Shown here one piece after another: positions 16,690 to 24,816 of a DNA stretch of 64,000 bases. Below the pieces are notes generated by a model. It had not been told where the DNA came from and did not search any database. It saw only the letters and a program-made list of their open reading frames with translations. The DNA comes from Candidatus Vicinibacter affinis. GTDB lineage: Bacteria; Bacteroidota; Bacteroidia; Chitinophagales; Saprospiraceae. The stretch covers positions 124,001 through 188,000 of the forward strand of contig JADJNH010000005.1 of assembly GCA_016714365.1 (NCBI GenBank), read 5' to 3'. Position 1 is the first letter of the stretch. Every line of letters starts with the position of its first letter. The translations under genes were made by a program, and so were the position numbers.

Positions 16690-18204
16690 ATGAGCTTGAG
16701 AAATATTTACCAATTGCTTTTAACAGTAAGCTCTTTTCTAATTTTTTTACAAACAAGCAGTTCGAGAAACTATTACATCTCTCCTTTGGGTGCAGATTCA
16801 AATAATGGTCTGACACCAAATACTGCATTCAAAACAATTCAAACTGCAACGAACATTGTGAGAGCGGGTGACAGTGTTTTGGTACTGGATGGTTATTACA
16901 GTGGTTTCGACCACAGAGATAAAAATAGTGGGTCTCAAGGAAATCCTATTGTTTACTTTGCCTTGGGAAAAAAGGTATGGATTACCTCAGGATTTTATCG
17001 AAATAATGGAATCAATATTGAGAACAACGACTTTGTTCATATAATTGGATTTAAGATCCATGGAATGCTTAAAGAAGGAATCCGTGCGGTCCTGGCGAAT
17101 AACATAAAGATTCTGAACAATGAATGTGATAGTTGCTTCAGGGGAATTTTTACAGGATACACAGATGATATTACGATAGAACACAACATTTGTACGAGAT
17201 CTCACGGAGAACACGGAATTTATGTATCCAACAACAGTGACAGAGTTCTCATTCGGTACAATTCATCCAGTTACAATAAAGCAAGTGGCATTCAAATCAA
17301 TCCTGATGTAAGCAGTGGAACTCCGGGGTATAGTGAAGATATCATTTGTACACATAATATTGTATTTGAAAATAGAAAGGCTGCGGGTTTGAATTTTCAG
17401 GGATTGGATAGAGCTTTGATTGCAAACAATTTAATTTACAACAATCATGAAGGTTCCGGCATCACTCTTTTTCATGGGGATGCCTCAAAAGGCTGTTCAG
17501 ATGTTAAAATATTCAACAACACTATTTTGGTTCCGGTAGATGGACGATGGTGTATTCATATTGTAGACGATGCAAAAAACATACTCATAACTAATAACAT
17601 ACTTGTTAATCTACACCCCTGGAAAGGAGCAATTGCTCTGGATAAAGGAATTTACTTACAGGAAAAGATACTAAGTGATTACAATCTGGTAAGTGATAAA
17701 TTCTGTGAAGAAAGTGATGGTTGTAGTAAAAATCTTAAATTTTGGCAATCTCTTGGAAATGACACACATTCCATCTTGGTGCCCTCTGATTTAAATACCG
17801 TTTTTAAAAATATAAATCAGCAGAATTTTGAACTTCAGGAAATGTCATTAGCCATTAATTCCGGGAGCTCTTCAGTATACAATGATGTCAAAGATGATTT
17901 AATTGGTAATGCAAGACCACAATGGCAGGATTTTGACATTGGTTGTTACGAGAAAAAAATTGGCACCCATACAAAATTCGAAAAGAAAAATAAATATTCC
18001 ACCATTCTTAGTGAATTAATGAGAACTGATTTAGATTTTCTTGATGGTCTTGAATTTTCCTTATTTGACTTTTCAGGAAAATGTGTTGCATCGAATCTTT
18101 CTGTGGCATTGATTCCTCATTTTCCAACTGGATGGTACACTTTGATCCCGACTTCAAATTATGGAGAAAAAAGAGTTAAACCAAAGATTGTTTTTATCCA
18201 ATAA
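16690..18204 (+). CDS. Secreted right-handed beta-helix protein with T9SS-like tail
   Basis: A 504-residue exported protein with an N-terminal signal (about residues 1-25). DUF1565-type start: YYISPLGADSNNGLTPNTAF, with the KTIQTA coil typical of parallel beta-helix proteins. Following coils are rich in Asn/Ile (NNIKILNNECD, HNICTRSHGEHGIYVSNNSD, ANNLIYNNHEGSG), resembling pectate-lyase-like or PbH1 repeats. The last 55 residues (SLFDFSGKCVASN, FPTGWYTLIP, KPKIVFIQ) look like a diverged type A T9SS sorting domain, so it is probably exported across the outer membrane. It may bind or cleave polysaccharide, but catalytic residues cannot be assigned. It stands alone between the OMP gene and the convergent DUF4197 gene. 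Confidence 0.8.
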   Translation: MSLRNIYQLLLTVSSFLIFLQTSSSRNYYISPLGADSNNGLTPNTAFKTIQTATNIVRAGDSVLVLDGYYSGFDHRDKNSGSQGNPIVYFALGKKVWITSGFYRNNGINIENNDFVHIIGFKIHGMLKEGIRAVLANNIKILNNECDSCFRGIFTGYTDDITIEHNICTRSHGEHGIYVSNNSDRVLIRYNSSSYNKASGIQINPDVSSGTPGYSEDIICTHNIVFENRKAAGLNFQGLDRALIANNLIYNNHEGSGITLFHGDASKGCSDVKIFNNTILVPVDGRWCIHIVDDAKNILITNNILVNLHPWKGAIALDKGIYLQEKILSDYNLVSDKFCEESDGCSKNLKFWQSLGNDTHSILVPSDLNTVFKNINQQNFELQEMSLAINSGSSSVYNDVKDDLIGNARPQWQDFDIGCYEKKIGTHTKFEKKNKYSTILSELMRTDLDFLDGLEFSLFDFSGKCVASNLSVALIPHFPTGWYTLIPTSNYGEKRVKPKIVFIQ

Positions 18205-18261
18205 TATCCTGTCAATAATTACATTGTAATCATCGATTAAGACCCAAAATAACGCAGGGGT

Positions 18262-18975
18262 TTATTTATCCTGTTTTGCAAAAACTTTTTTCAGTAAATC
18301 AGTGGTACGCGAAGCAAAATTATGGCGTATGTCATTTTCCTCTTCTGCGATTTTTTTGAATAATCCTTCAAGGGCTTTGTTCGTTACATGATCTGCCACA
18401 TCTGGATTTGCTTTTTTCACTAAAGGAATCTGATTGTATTTATTAACTGCAGAGGACCAATAATCTAAGGCACCAAATTTATTGAGAGACTCAGTGATTA
18501 CCGGTTTAAACTCAGCGTATAATGCAGTTTGTGTGGTGCGCATGAGGTATTGAGTTGCGGCATTGTCTTCCCCTTTAAGGATGTTCCAGGCATCTTTTAT
18601 AGTCATTTGCTTTATAGCGGAAAGGAAAATTGGCTTTGCCTTAACCGCAGCATCTTCAGCTGCCCTATTAATTTTCTCCAACATATTTTCTTCCACTTTA
18701 TCAAATCCAGGAATAACCCTTAATTTATCTGTAACGGCTTTGGCTTCAGGAGGTAATAAGATCTTGTAAATACTTTTATAAAAACCATCTTTTACTGAAA
18801 GCTGGTCACTACCCTTAGAGGTTCCTTTGCTCAATGCTTCTTTCAAACCAGCGGCTATCTCATCTGTATTTAACTCTTCCAGTCCTACCTGTTTAAGCAG
18901 CTTCCCAAATTGTGCATCACAGGATGAAAACCCGAAAACTAGAAATATGCCAAAAACCAATATTAAATTTTTCAT
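18262..18975 (-). CDS. DUF4197 family lipoprotein
   Basis: A 237-residue DUF4197 protein of unknown function. The N-terminus MKNLILVFGIFLVFGFSSC fits a lipoprotein signal with Cys19. Family features follow: GLKEALSKGTSKG, DGFYKSIYKILLPPEA, MTIKDAWNILKGEDNAATQYL and the closing GLFKKIAEEENDIRHN. The chain is all-helical, and length matches the family (about 220-240). It is convergent with the beta-helix gene and has no operon partner. Confidence 0.85.
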   Translation of the reverse strand: MKNLILVFGIFLVFGFSSCDAQFGKLLKQVGLEELNTDEIAAGLKEALSKGTSKGSDQLSVKDGFYKSIYKILLPPEAKAVTDKLRVIPGFDKVEENMLEKINRAAEDAAVKAKPIFLSAIKQMTIKDAWNILKGEDNAATQYLMRTTQTALYAEFKPVITESLNKFGALDYWSSAVNKYNQIPLVKKANPDVADHVTNKALEGLFKKIAEEENDIRHNFASRTTDLLKKVFAKQDK

Positions 18976-19122
18976 TTGTTATTTTACTAATTAGACTCCA
19001 AAAATAGACCAAGGGTTTTAGAATAGCCGTTAAAATAATGTGAAGATTGTCAAATAATGCTTTTGATCTTTATCTAACACGATTTTATATATAAATATTT
19101 TTTAATATATTAGGATACTGTT

Positions 19123-19130
19123 TATCTTTG
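19123..19130 (+). promoter_or_regulatory. Bacteroidota -7 box of the heptose/glycosyltransferase operon
   Basis: TATCTTTG matches the Bacteroidota -7 consensus TAnnTTTG exactly and lies 19 bp before the first ATG of the operon (19150). The -33 TTG element is not clear. Confidence 0.55.
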
Positions 19131-19149
19131 TGACCTGAAATCAAAGTCT

Positions 19150-20091
19150 ATGGACATTTCCATCGTTATTCCAGCCTACAATGAGGAAGAGTCTCTTCCT
19201 GAGCTGTTGCGTTGGATCCGTGCGGTTCTTGACCCCATTGGGTTAAAGTTTGAAATTTGGTTTGTTGATGATGGCAGCACAGACAAAACCTGGTCGGTGA
19301 TGGAAGCTCTTCATGTTGCCCAGCCGGAGATCGTAAAAGCTATAAAATTCCGCAGAAATTATGGAAAGTCAGCTGCTTTAAATACTGCATTTCATGCTTG
19401 CGTAGGAGAGGTTGTAATAACATTAGATGCCGATTTGCAAGACTCTCCAGAAGAAATTCCTGAATTATTCCGCATGATAAAGGAAGAGGGTTTTGATCTT
19501 GTATCGGGCTGGAAAAAGAAAAGATATGACAACGCCATTACCAAAAATATTCCTTCCAAAGTTTATAATTGGGTTACGGGTTGGATGAGTGGTGTCAAGT
19601 TACATGACATGAACTGTGGACTTAAAGCATACCGCAAAGAGGTCATTAAAAGTATCGAAGTCTTTGGAGAAATGCACCGATATATACCCGTAATAGCTAA
19701 ATGGGCAGGTTTCAGAAAAGTAGGAGAAAAAGTAGTTATTCACCAACCTCGTAAATACGGTCATTCCAAATTTGGAATGAGTCGATTCCTAAATGGATTT
19801 TTAGATCTGGCAACCATACTTTTTATTGGTAGATTTGGAAAAAGGCCCATGCATTTCTTTGGATCCTTGGGCTTGAGCTTCTTTTTTATGGGCTTGTGCT
19901 TTGTCTGTTATTTGATATTCACCAAATACGCATACAATGTCTATGGCATGGCCGGTCGTCCCGCATTCTACATGAGTCTGGTCATGATGGTAATAGGTTC
20001 CCAACTATTTCTGACAGGCTTCATTGCCGAATTAATATCCAGGAATTCCAGCGAACGGAACCATTATCTGATCACCAAAACTTTAGGCTAA
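19150..20091 (+). CDS. Membrane-anchored GT2 glycosyltransferase (polyprenyl-phosphate type)
   Basis: A 313-residue GT-A enzyme. IVIPAYNEEESLPELL starts the fold, FVDDGSTDKT binds the nucleotide and DADLQDSPEE holds the metal-binding DxD-type site. Two C-terminal transmembrane helices (about 236-258 and 271-295) anchor it. This layout is that of DPM1/ArnC-like transferases that load a sugar onto a polyprenyl phosphate at the inner membrane. It opens a five-gene plus-strand operon and is followed after 1 bp by a GT4 glycosyltransferase. With the heptose enzymes downstream, it probably serves envelope glycan assembly. Which sugar it uses is not visible. Confidence 0.88.
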   Translation: MDISIVIPAYNEEESLPELLRWIRAVLDPIGLKFEIWFVDDGSTDKTWSVMEALHVAQPEIVKAIKFRRNYGKSAALNTAFHACVGEVVITLDADLQDSPEEIPELFRMIKEEGFDLVSGWKKKRYDNAITKNIPSKVYNWVTGWMSGVKLHDMNCGLKAYRKEVIKSIEVFGEMHRYIPVIAKWAGFRKVGEKVVIHQPRKYGHSKFGMSRFLNGFLDLATILFIGRFGKRPMHFFGSLGLSFFFMGLCFVCYLIFTKYAYNVYGMAGRPAFYMSLVMMVIGSQLFLTGFIAELISRNSSERNHYLITKTLG

Positions 20092-20092
20092 C

Positions 20093-21229
20093 ATGTCTTC
20101 CGTTGTCATCATAGGGCCTGCACACCCATTAAGAGGCGGTTTGGCCTCCTTTGATGAAAGGCTTACAAGGGCATTTATGCAAGCTGGTTGGGAAGCTGAA
20201 ATTTTTACTTTCTCTTTGCAATACCCTGGTTTTTTATTTCCCGGAACTACCCAATATTCGGATGAACCCGCACCCAATGATTTGAAAATAAATGTTTGCA
20301 TCAATTCGGTTAATCCACTTAACTGGTTTAAAATTGGTAAAATTCTAAGTAAGAAAAAACCAAATTTGGTTATCGTCAGATACTGGCTGCCTTTTATGGG
20401 ACCTTGCCTTGGAACCATACTTAAAATATTGAAGACAAATAACTTTTCTAAAATAATCTGTATAGTTGACAATGTAATCCCGCATGAAAAAAGACCAGGT
20501 GATGTATGGTTCTCACGATATTTTCTAGAAAAACCTCATGCTTTTATTACCATGAGTGAAAAAGTAAATACCGATTTACTCCGCTTCAGGCCTGAAGCTA
20601 AATCCAAGATCGTAGACCATCCTCTTTATGATAATTTTGGAGATAAAATAGATGTTTCCATTGCCAGGGATTTTCTTAAAATTTCAAAATCGGCCAAAAT
20701 TGTATTGTTCTTTGGGTTTATTCGAAAATATAAAGGCTTGGATTTATTAATAAGGGCCTTTGCTGAACCAATGTTATCTAATTCTGATATTAAATTGGTC
20801 GTGGCAGGTGAATTTTACGAAGATGCACAGCCCTATCTAAAATTAATAACTGAATTGAATTTGGAAAACAAGATTATCCTGCACACCCACTTTATTCCAG
20901 ACAGTGAAGTTAAATATTACTTATCTGCATGTGATGTTGTGGTCCAACCTTATAAGAATGCAACACAAAGCGGAGTCACCCCATTAGCATACCACTTTGA
21001 AAAACCCATGATTGTCACAAATGTTGGAGCTTTACCCCGTTTGGTACCCCATGAAAAAGTGGGGCTTGTTTGTGAACCCAATCCAAATGATATTGCTTTG
21101 GCTATTAAACACTTCTTTGAATTTTCCGATGGATATTTTCTGGAAGGTTTGCTCGAAGAAAAAAAGAAACTGAGTTGGTCTGCTTTAGTCTCAAGTATTT
21201 TAAGTTTGCAAAATGATTTGGAGAAGTAA
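20093..21229 (+). CDS. GT4-family glycosyltransferase
   Basis: A 378-residue GT-B enzyme. The N-terminus IIGPAHPLRGGLASFDERL is the acceptor-domain loop with the GG motif. The C-terminal domain carries LFFGFIRKYKGLDLLIRAF, VVAGEFYED and the donor-binding YKNATQSGVTPLAYHFEKP. A soluble or membrane-associated role in lipid- or polysaccharide-linked glycan assembly is likely. It starts 1 bp after the GT2 gene and overlaps the next gene by 17 bp, so translation is probably coupled. Given the downstream GDP-heptose genes, heptose is a plausible donor sugar, but that is inference. Confidence 0.88.
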   Translation: MSSVVIIGPAHPLRGGLASFDERLTRAFMQAGWEAEIFTFSLQYPGFLFPGTTQYSDEPAPNDLKINVCINSVNPLNWFKIGKILSKKKPNLVIVRYWLPFMGPCLGTILKILKTNNFSKIICIVDNVIPHEKRPGDVWFSRYFLEKPHAFITMSEKVNTDLLRFRPEAKSKIVDHPLYDNFGDKIDVSIARDFLKISKSAKIVLFFGFIRKYKGLDLLIRAFAEPMLSNSDIKLVVAGEFYEDAQPYLKLITELNLENKIILHTHFIPDSEVKYYLSACDVVVQPYKNATQSGVTPLAYHFEKPMIVTNVGALPRLVPHEKVGLVCEPNPNDIALAIKHFFEFSDGYFLEGLLEEKKKLSWSALVSSILSLQNDLEK

Positions 21230-22238
21230 AGCCCCTTTTAGACTTGGTTTAGCCGGTGGAGGGACTGATGTCAGTCCTTACAGCGATCTCTTCGGTGGTG
21301 CAATCCTAAATGCAACAGTTTCATTATTTGCACATTCAAGTCTTGAACTTTTGGAAGAGCCAATTATAGAGTTCAAGTCCATTGACCAAAATAAATCGCT
21401 TAAGTTTCCGGCCGGAGTCCCCATTCCTGTAAATACAGGACTTAACCTACAATGTGGTTTGTACAACAAGCTACTCCAAAATGGGTCATTAGACGCCAGA
21501 GGTCTTAGACTTACAACTTCTATGGATGTTCCTCCAGGGAGCGGTCTTGGAACGTCATCTACTTTGATGGTTTCGATGATTAAGGCCTTTGCTGAAATGC
21601 TTAATTTGCCTTTTGGTGATTACGACCTTGCTCACTTGGCTTATGAAATAGAGCGTATAGACCTTGGATTAGCTGGAGGAAAACAAGATCAATATGCAGC
21701 CACTTTTGGTGGGGTTAATTTTATGGAATTTAATAAAGAAGATCAGGTAATAGTAAATCCATTAAGAATTCGCCAAGATTATCTGGATGAACTGGAACAC
21801 AACATTGTTTTGTACTTCACAGCAACCAGCCGTAGTTCTTCAGAAATTATTGCCGCACAACAACAAAATGTTACAGAAAAGAAAACATCCTCAATTGAAG
21901 CTATGCATCATCTGAAAGAACAAAGTAAGATGATGAAAGATGCATTGTTAAAAGGTAAACTGCATATGATTGGAGAAATTCTTGACTATGGATTTGAACA
22001 AAAGAAGAAAATGGCAGATAACATCTCTAACTCAAATCTAGATGCCATTTATCATGCAGCAAAAGAGGCTGGAGCCAGTGGTGGAAAGATTTCCGGTGCA
22101 GGTGGAGGGGGCTTTATGTTTTTCTACTGCCCACTCAACACTAAATACCGCGTAATGGAAAGACTTGCTGATTTTGGAGGTTACTTCATGAAATATCAAT
22201 TTACTTCACAAGGTGTAAGAAGCTGGAAAAGCAATTAA
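21213..22238 (+). CDS. hddA: GHMP kinase, probable D-glycero-D-manno-heptose 7-phosphate kinase
   Basis: A 341-residue GHMP-family kinase. The N-terminal APFRLGLAGGGTDV and the nucleotide loop PPGSGLGTSST are family signatures, and GASGGKISGAGGGGF is the C-terminal motif 3. The pattern LAGGGTDVSPY is that of HddA-type sugar kinases, which phosphorylate heptose-7-phosphate at C1 with alpha configuration. The reading is supported by neighbours: the isomerase GmhA follows after 4 bp, then a fused nucleotidyltransferase and phosphatase, together the GDP-heptose route. The gene overlaps the preceding GT4 gene by 17 bp. An L-fucose kinase-like alternative is less likely in this context. Confidence 0.88.
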   Translation: MIWRSKAPFRLGLAGGGTDVSPYSDLFGGAILNATVSLFAHSSLELLEEPIIEFKSIDQNKSLKFPAGVPIPVNTGLNLQCGLYNKLLQNGSLDARGLRLTTSMDVPPGSGLGTSSTLMVSMIKAFAEMLNLPFGDYDLAHLAYEIERIDLGLAGGKQDQYAATFGGVNFMEFNKEDQVIVNPLRIRQDYLDELEHNIVLYFTATSRSSSEIIAAQQQNVTEKKTSSIEAMHHLKEQSKMMKDALLKGKLHMIGEILDYGFEQKKKMADNISNSNLDAIYHAAKEAGASGGKISGAGGGGFMFFYCPLNTKYRVMERLADFGGYFMKYQFTSQGVRSWKSN

Positions 22239-22242
22239 AAGA

Positions 22243-22818
22243 ATGAATAGAATTAAGAATATCATTTCCAATTCCATTAGTGTCAAGCAAAATTTGCTGG
22301 AAGATGAAAAGACATTAACCAAAATAATGGCTGCATCTCATAAAATACTTCACGCACTTCAAAATGGAGGCCGAATTTATTTTTGTGGAAATGGAGGTAG
22401 TGCGGCGGACGCACAACACTTGGCAGCAGAATTTTCAGGTAGATTCTATCAAGACCGAAAAGCCCTTCCAGCTGAAGCTCTGCATACCAACACTTCCTAC
22501 CTGACTGCAGTAGCTAATGACTATAGTTACGATGTTGTGTATTCTCGTCTTATAAATGGAATAGGCAAACCAAATGATGTATTGATTGGAATCAGTACCT
22601 CTGGAAATTCCAAAAATATTATCCTTGCTCTTGAGGAAGCAACAAAAATCGGTATGGCAACTATCGGACTCACTGGAAATAAAGGTGGTATCATGAAAGA
22701 CATTTGTGAGATCAATATTGCAGCTCCCTCTGATGACACGCCACGCATTCAGGAATGTCATATTCTTATAGGACATATCATTTGTCAGATAGTGGAAGAT
22801 ATGTATTTTAATCTTTAA
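22243..22818 (+). CDS. gmhA: Sedoheptulose 7-phosphate isomerase (SIS domain)
   Basis: A 191-residue SIS-domain enzyme that converts sedoheptulose 7-phosphate to D-glycero-D-manno-heptose 7-phosphate, the first step of heptose synthesis in the cytoplasm. Motifs: FCGNGGSAADAQHLAAEF near the start of the domain, GISTSGNSKNI for phosphate binding and the TPRIQECHILIGH helix with catalytic-type Glu/His. Length equals the family norm (about 190). It is the third of four heptose-pathway activities in the operon, starting 4 bp after hddA and ending 10 bp before the fusion gene. Confidence 0.94.
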   Translation: MNRIKNIISNSISVKQNLLEDEKTLTKIMAASHKILHALQNGGRIYFCGNGGSAADAQHLAAEFSGRFYQDRKALPAEALHTNTSYLTAVANDYSYDVVYSRLINGIGKPNDVLIGISTSGNSKNIILALEEATKIGMATIGLTGNKGGIMKDICEINIAAPSDDTPRIQECHILIGHIICQIVEDMYFNL

Positions 22819-22828
22819 TTCATTTTGA

Positions 22829-24079
22829 TTGAGAGAATGCATTGTACTGGCTGGAGGATTTGGAACGCGGCTTCAACATTTGATTCCAGGTATGCCCAAA
22901 TGTTTGGCACCTGTAGGCGGAAAACCCTTTATTGATTACCTAATTCAACATTTGGTAACTGAAAAAATGGATAAATTCATTTTTTCCTTAGGTTACAAAA
23001 GTGATATGGTTGAATCGTATATTAAAACAAAATTTCCACATCTTAATTGCGAATTTTGTGTAGAAAGTAAACCTTTAGGAACCGGTGGTGCCATTATTTA
23101 CTCGTTAGGAAAATGTACTTCGGATCAAGTTTTCATTTTGAATGCGGACACCTTTTACCCTATTTCATTTGACAGCTTTTACAAATTTTATCAGAAAAAT
23201 AAATCCGGTATTTGCATTGCGCTGAAACCAATAGTTGAGCCTGACCGGTATGGAACCGTCATGATGGATGATCAGCATAAAATTGTTCAATTTCTTGAAA
23301 AAAAGTATTCCCCATATGGGCTTATCAATGGAGGAATATATCTAATTGATAGAAAATGGATATTAGAATTTGAATTACCAGAAATATTCTCATTTGAAAC
23401 AGAAATACTTCAAAAATATACAACAACTGAAAATATTTTTGGAATGGTTCAGGATGTTCCTTTTCTGGACATTGGAATTCCAAGTGATTATGAAAAGGCA
23501 CAAACATTCCTGCCGGAACAGTTAAGTACAATCAAAAAAGATAAATTTTTATTTCTCGATAGAGATGGTGTAATCAATGTACTTAAAGAAAATGATTATG
23601 TAAGAAATGAACTGGAATTCAATTTTCTTGGAGATATTTTAAAAGAGCTACCAATCATAGCAAAAGAATTTAAACATATCTTTATTGTCACCAATCAACA
23701 AGGAATTGGAAAAGGGCTGATGTCTGAATCTGACTTAAATAAGATCCATCAAAAAATGATAATGACTTTTGAAGAATATGATGTTTCTATAAGTGCCATT
23801 TATCATTGCCCGCACCTTGTCTCAGACTCCTGTCAATGTCGTAAACCAAAACCAGGAATGTTAGATCAGGCAAAACAACAATTTCCAGAACTTTTATTTT
23901 CACAATCCGTTTTAATAGGAGACAGCATCTCAGACTTTAAGATGTCAGAGAGGCGTGGGGTGACTTTTGTTGGATTTGGAAACAAAATATTGAATGAACT
24001 TTCTTTACAAGATTCTTCATTAAGTTATCACGCAATGAATTTTAAGGAATTTAGAATTAATGTATTACCTCTTCTATGA
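22829..24079 (+). CDS. Fusion of heptose-1-phosphate nucleotidyltransferase (HddC-like) and heptose bisphosphate phosphatase (GmhB-like)
   Basis: A 416-residue two-domain protein. Residues 1 to about 230 are a nucleotidyltransferase (IVLAGGFGTRLQHLIPGMPKC, then FILNADTF). Residues about 235-416 are a HAD-IIIA phosphatase: DRDGVIN, TNQQGIGKG, CRKPKPGM and GDSISDF, with a compact zinc loop (CPH...CQC). Together they perform two steps of the heptose route, removing the 7-phosphate and then adding the nucleotide. The start is TTG at 22829; I chose it because no in-frame ATG precedes the conserved LAGG motif. Most genomes keep hddC and gmhB as separate genes. GDP as the nucleotide is inferred from pairing with HddA. 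Confidence 0.87.
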   Translation: MRECIVLAGGFGTRLQHLIPGMPKCLAPVGGKPFIDYLIQHLVTEKMDKFIFSLGYKSDMVESYIKTKFPHLNCEFCVESKPLGTGGAIIYSLGKCTSDQVFILNADTFYPISFDSFYKFYQKNKSGICIALKPIVEPDRYGTVMMDDQHKIVQFLEKKYSPYGLINGGIYLIDRKWILEFELPEIFSFETEILQKYTTTENIFGMVQDVPFLDIGIPSDYEKAQTFLPEQLSTIKKDKFLFLDRDGVINVLKENDYVRNELEFNFLGDILKELPIIAKEFKHIFIVTNQQGIGKGLMSESDLNKIHQKMIMTFEEYDVSISAIYHCPHLVSDSCQCRKPKPGMLDQAKQQFPELLFSQSVLIGDSISDFKMSERRGVTFVGFGNKILNELSLQDSSLSYHAMNFKEFRINVLPLL

Positions 24080-24153
24080 TGGTCCATTTAAATTCATTAG
24101 AAAAGCGATTACTTAAATAATTACAAATATATTTTAATCATGTAAAATGCACC

Positions 24154-24792
24154 ATGAAAACATATGCTGTAAAAGAAATATTTTATACACTTCAAGGAGA
24201 AGGTGCGCAAGCCGGTAGAGCAGCAGTTTTTCTAAGATTTTCTGGTTGCAATCTTTGGAGTGGAAGAGAAGAAGACAGAGAAAAGGCCATTTGCAATTTT
24301 TGTGATACTGATTTTGTAGGTGTAGATGGTACCTATGGAGGTAAATACAAATCGGCGCAGGGATTGGCTAAAAAAATAAGTGATTTGTGGCCTGACCAAG
24401 GTGTCGCTAAACCTTATGTTGTCTGCACCGGAGGAGAACCTTTGTTGCAATTGGATGAAGAGCTTATTAGGGAAATAAAAAAATTCAATTTTGAAATTGC
24501 AATAGAAACCAATGGCACCTATAATGTCCCGAATGGAGTAGATTGGGTTTGTTTAAGTCCAAAACCCAATACTAAAATCCTGGTCAAAACAGGCGATGAA
24601 TTAAAATTTGTCTTCCCGCAGCAAAACCTTCTGCCTGAAGATTTTCAATATTTGGATTTTCAACATTTCTTTATTCAACCTATGGATGGAATTAATGCCA
24701 TAGACAATATTCAGAAAGCAATAAGATACTGTTTGGAAAATCCAAAATGGCGTTTAAGTCTTCAAACCCATAAACAAATCGGGATCAGGTAA
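24154..24792 (+). CDS. queE: 7-carboxy-7-deazaguanine synthase (radical SAM)
   Basis: A 212-residue radical SAM enzyme that makes 7-carboxy-7-deazaguanine for queuosine. The N-terminus KEIFYTLQGEGAQAGRAAVF is typical. The cluster ligands are Cys32, Cys47 and Cys50, a CX14CX2C spacing that marks the variant with an expanded cluster loop seen in E. coli-type QueE, rather than CX3CX2C. CTGGEPLLQLD and EIAIETNGT are further family motifs. It starts 75 bp after the heptose fusion gene on the same strand and could be read from the same transcript, but no other queuosine gene is in the window. It ends 24 bp from the convergent helicase gene. Confidence 0.93.
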   Translation: MKTYAVKEIFYTLQGEGAQAGRAAVFLRFSGCNLWSGREEDREKAICNFCDTDFVGVDGTYGGKYKSAQGLAKKISDLWPDQGVAKPYVVCTGGEPLLQLDEELIREIKKFNFEIAIETNGTYNVPNGVDWVCLSPKPNTKILVKTGDELKFVFPQQNLLPEDFQYLDFQHFFIQPMDGINAIDNIQKAIRYCLENPKWRLSLQTHKQIGIR

Positions 24793-24816
24793 TAATTTAA
24801 AATTTAGGTAATTATT

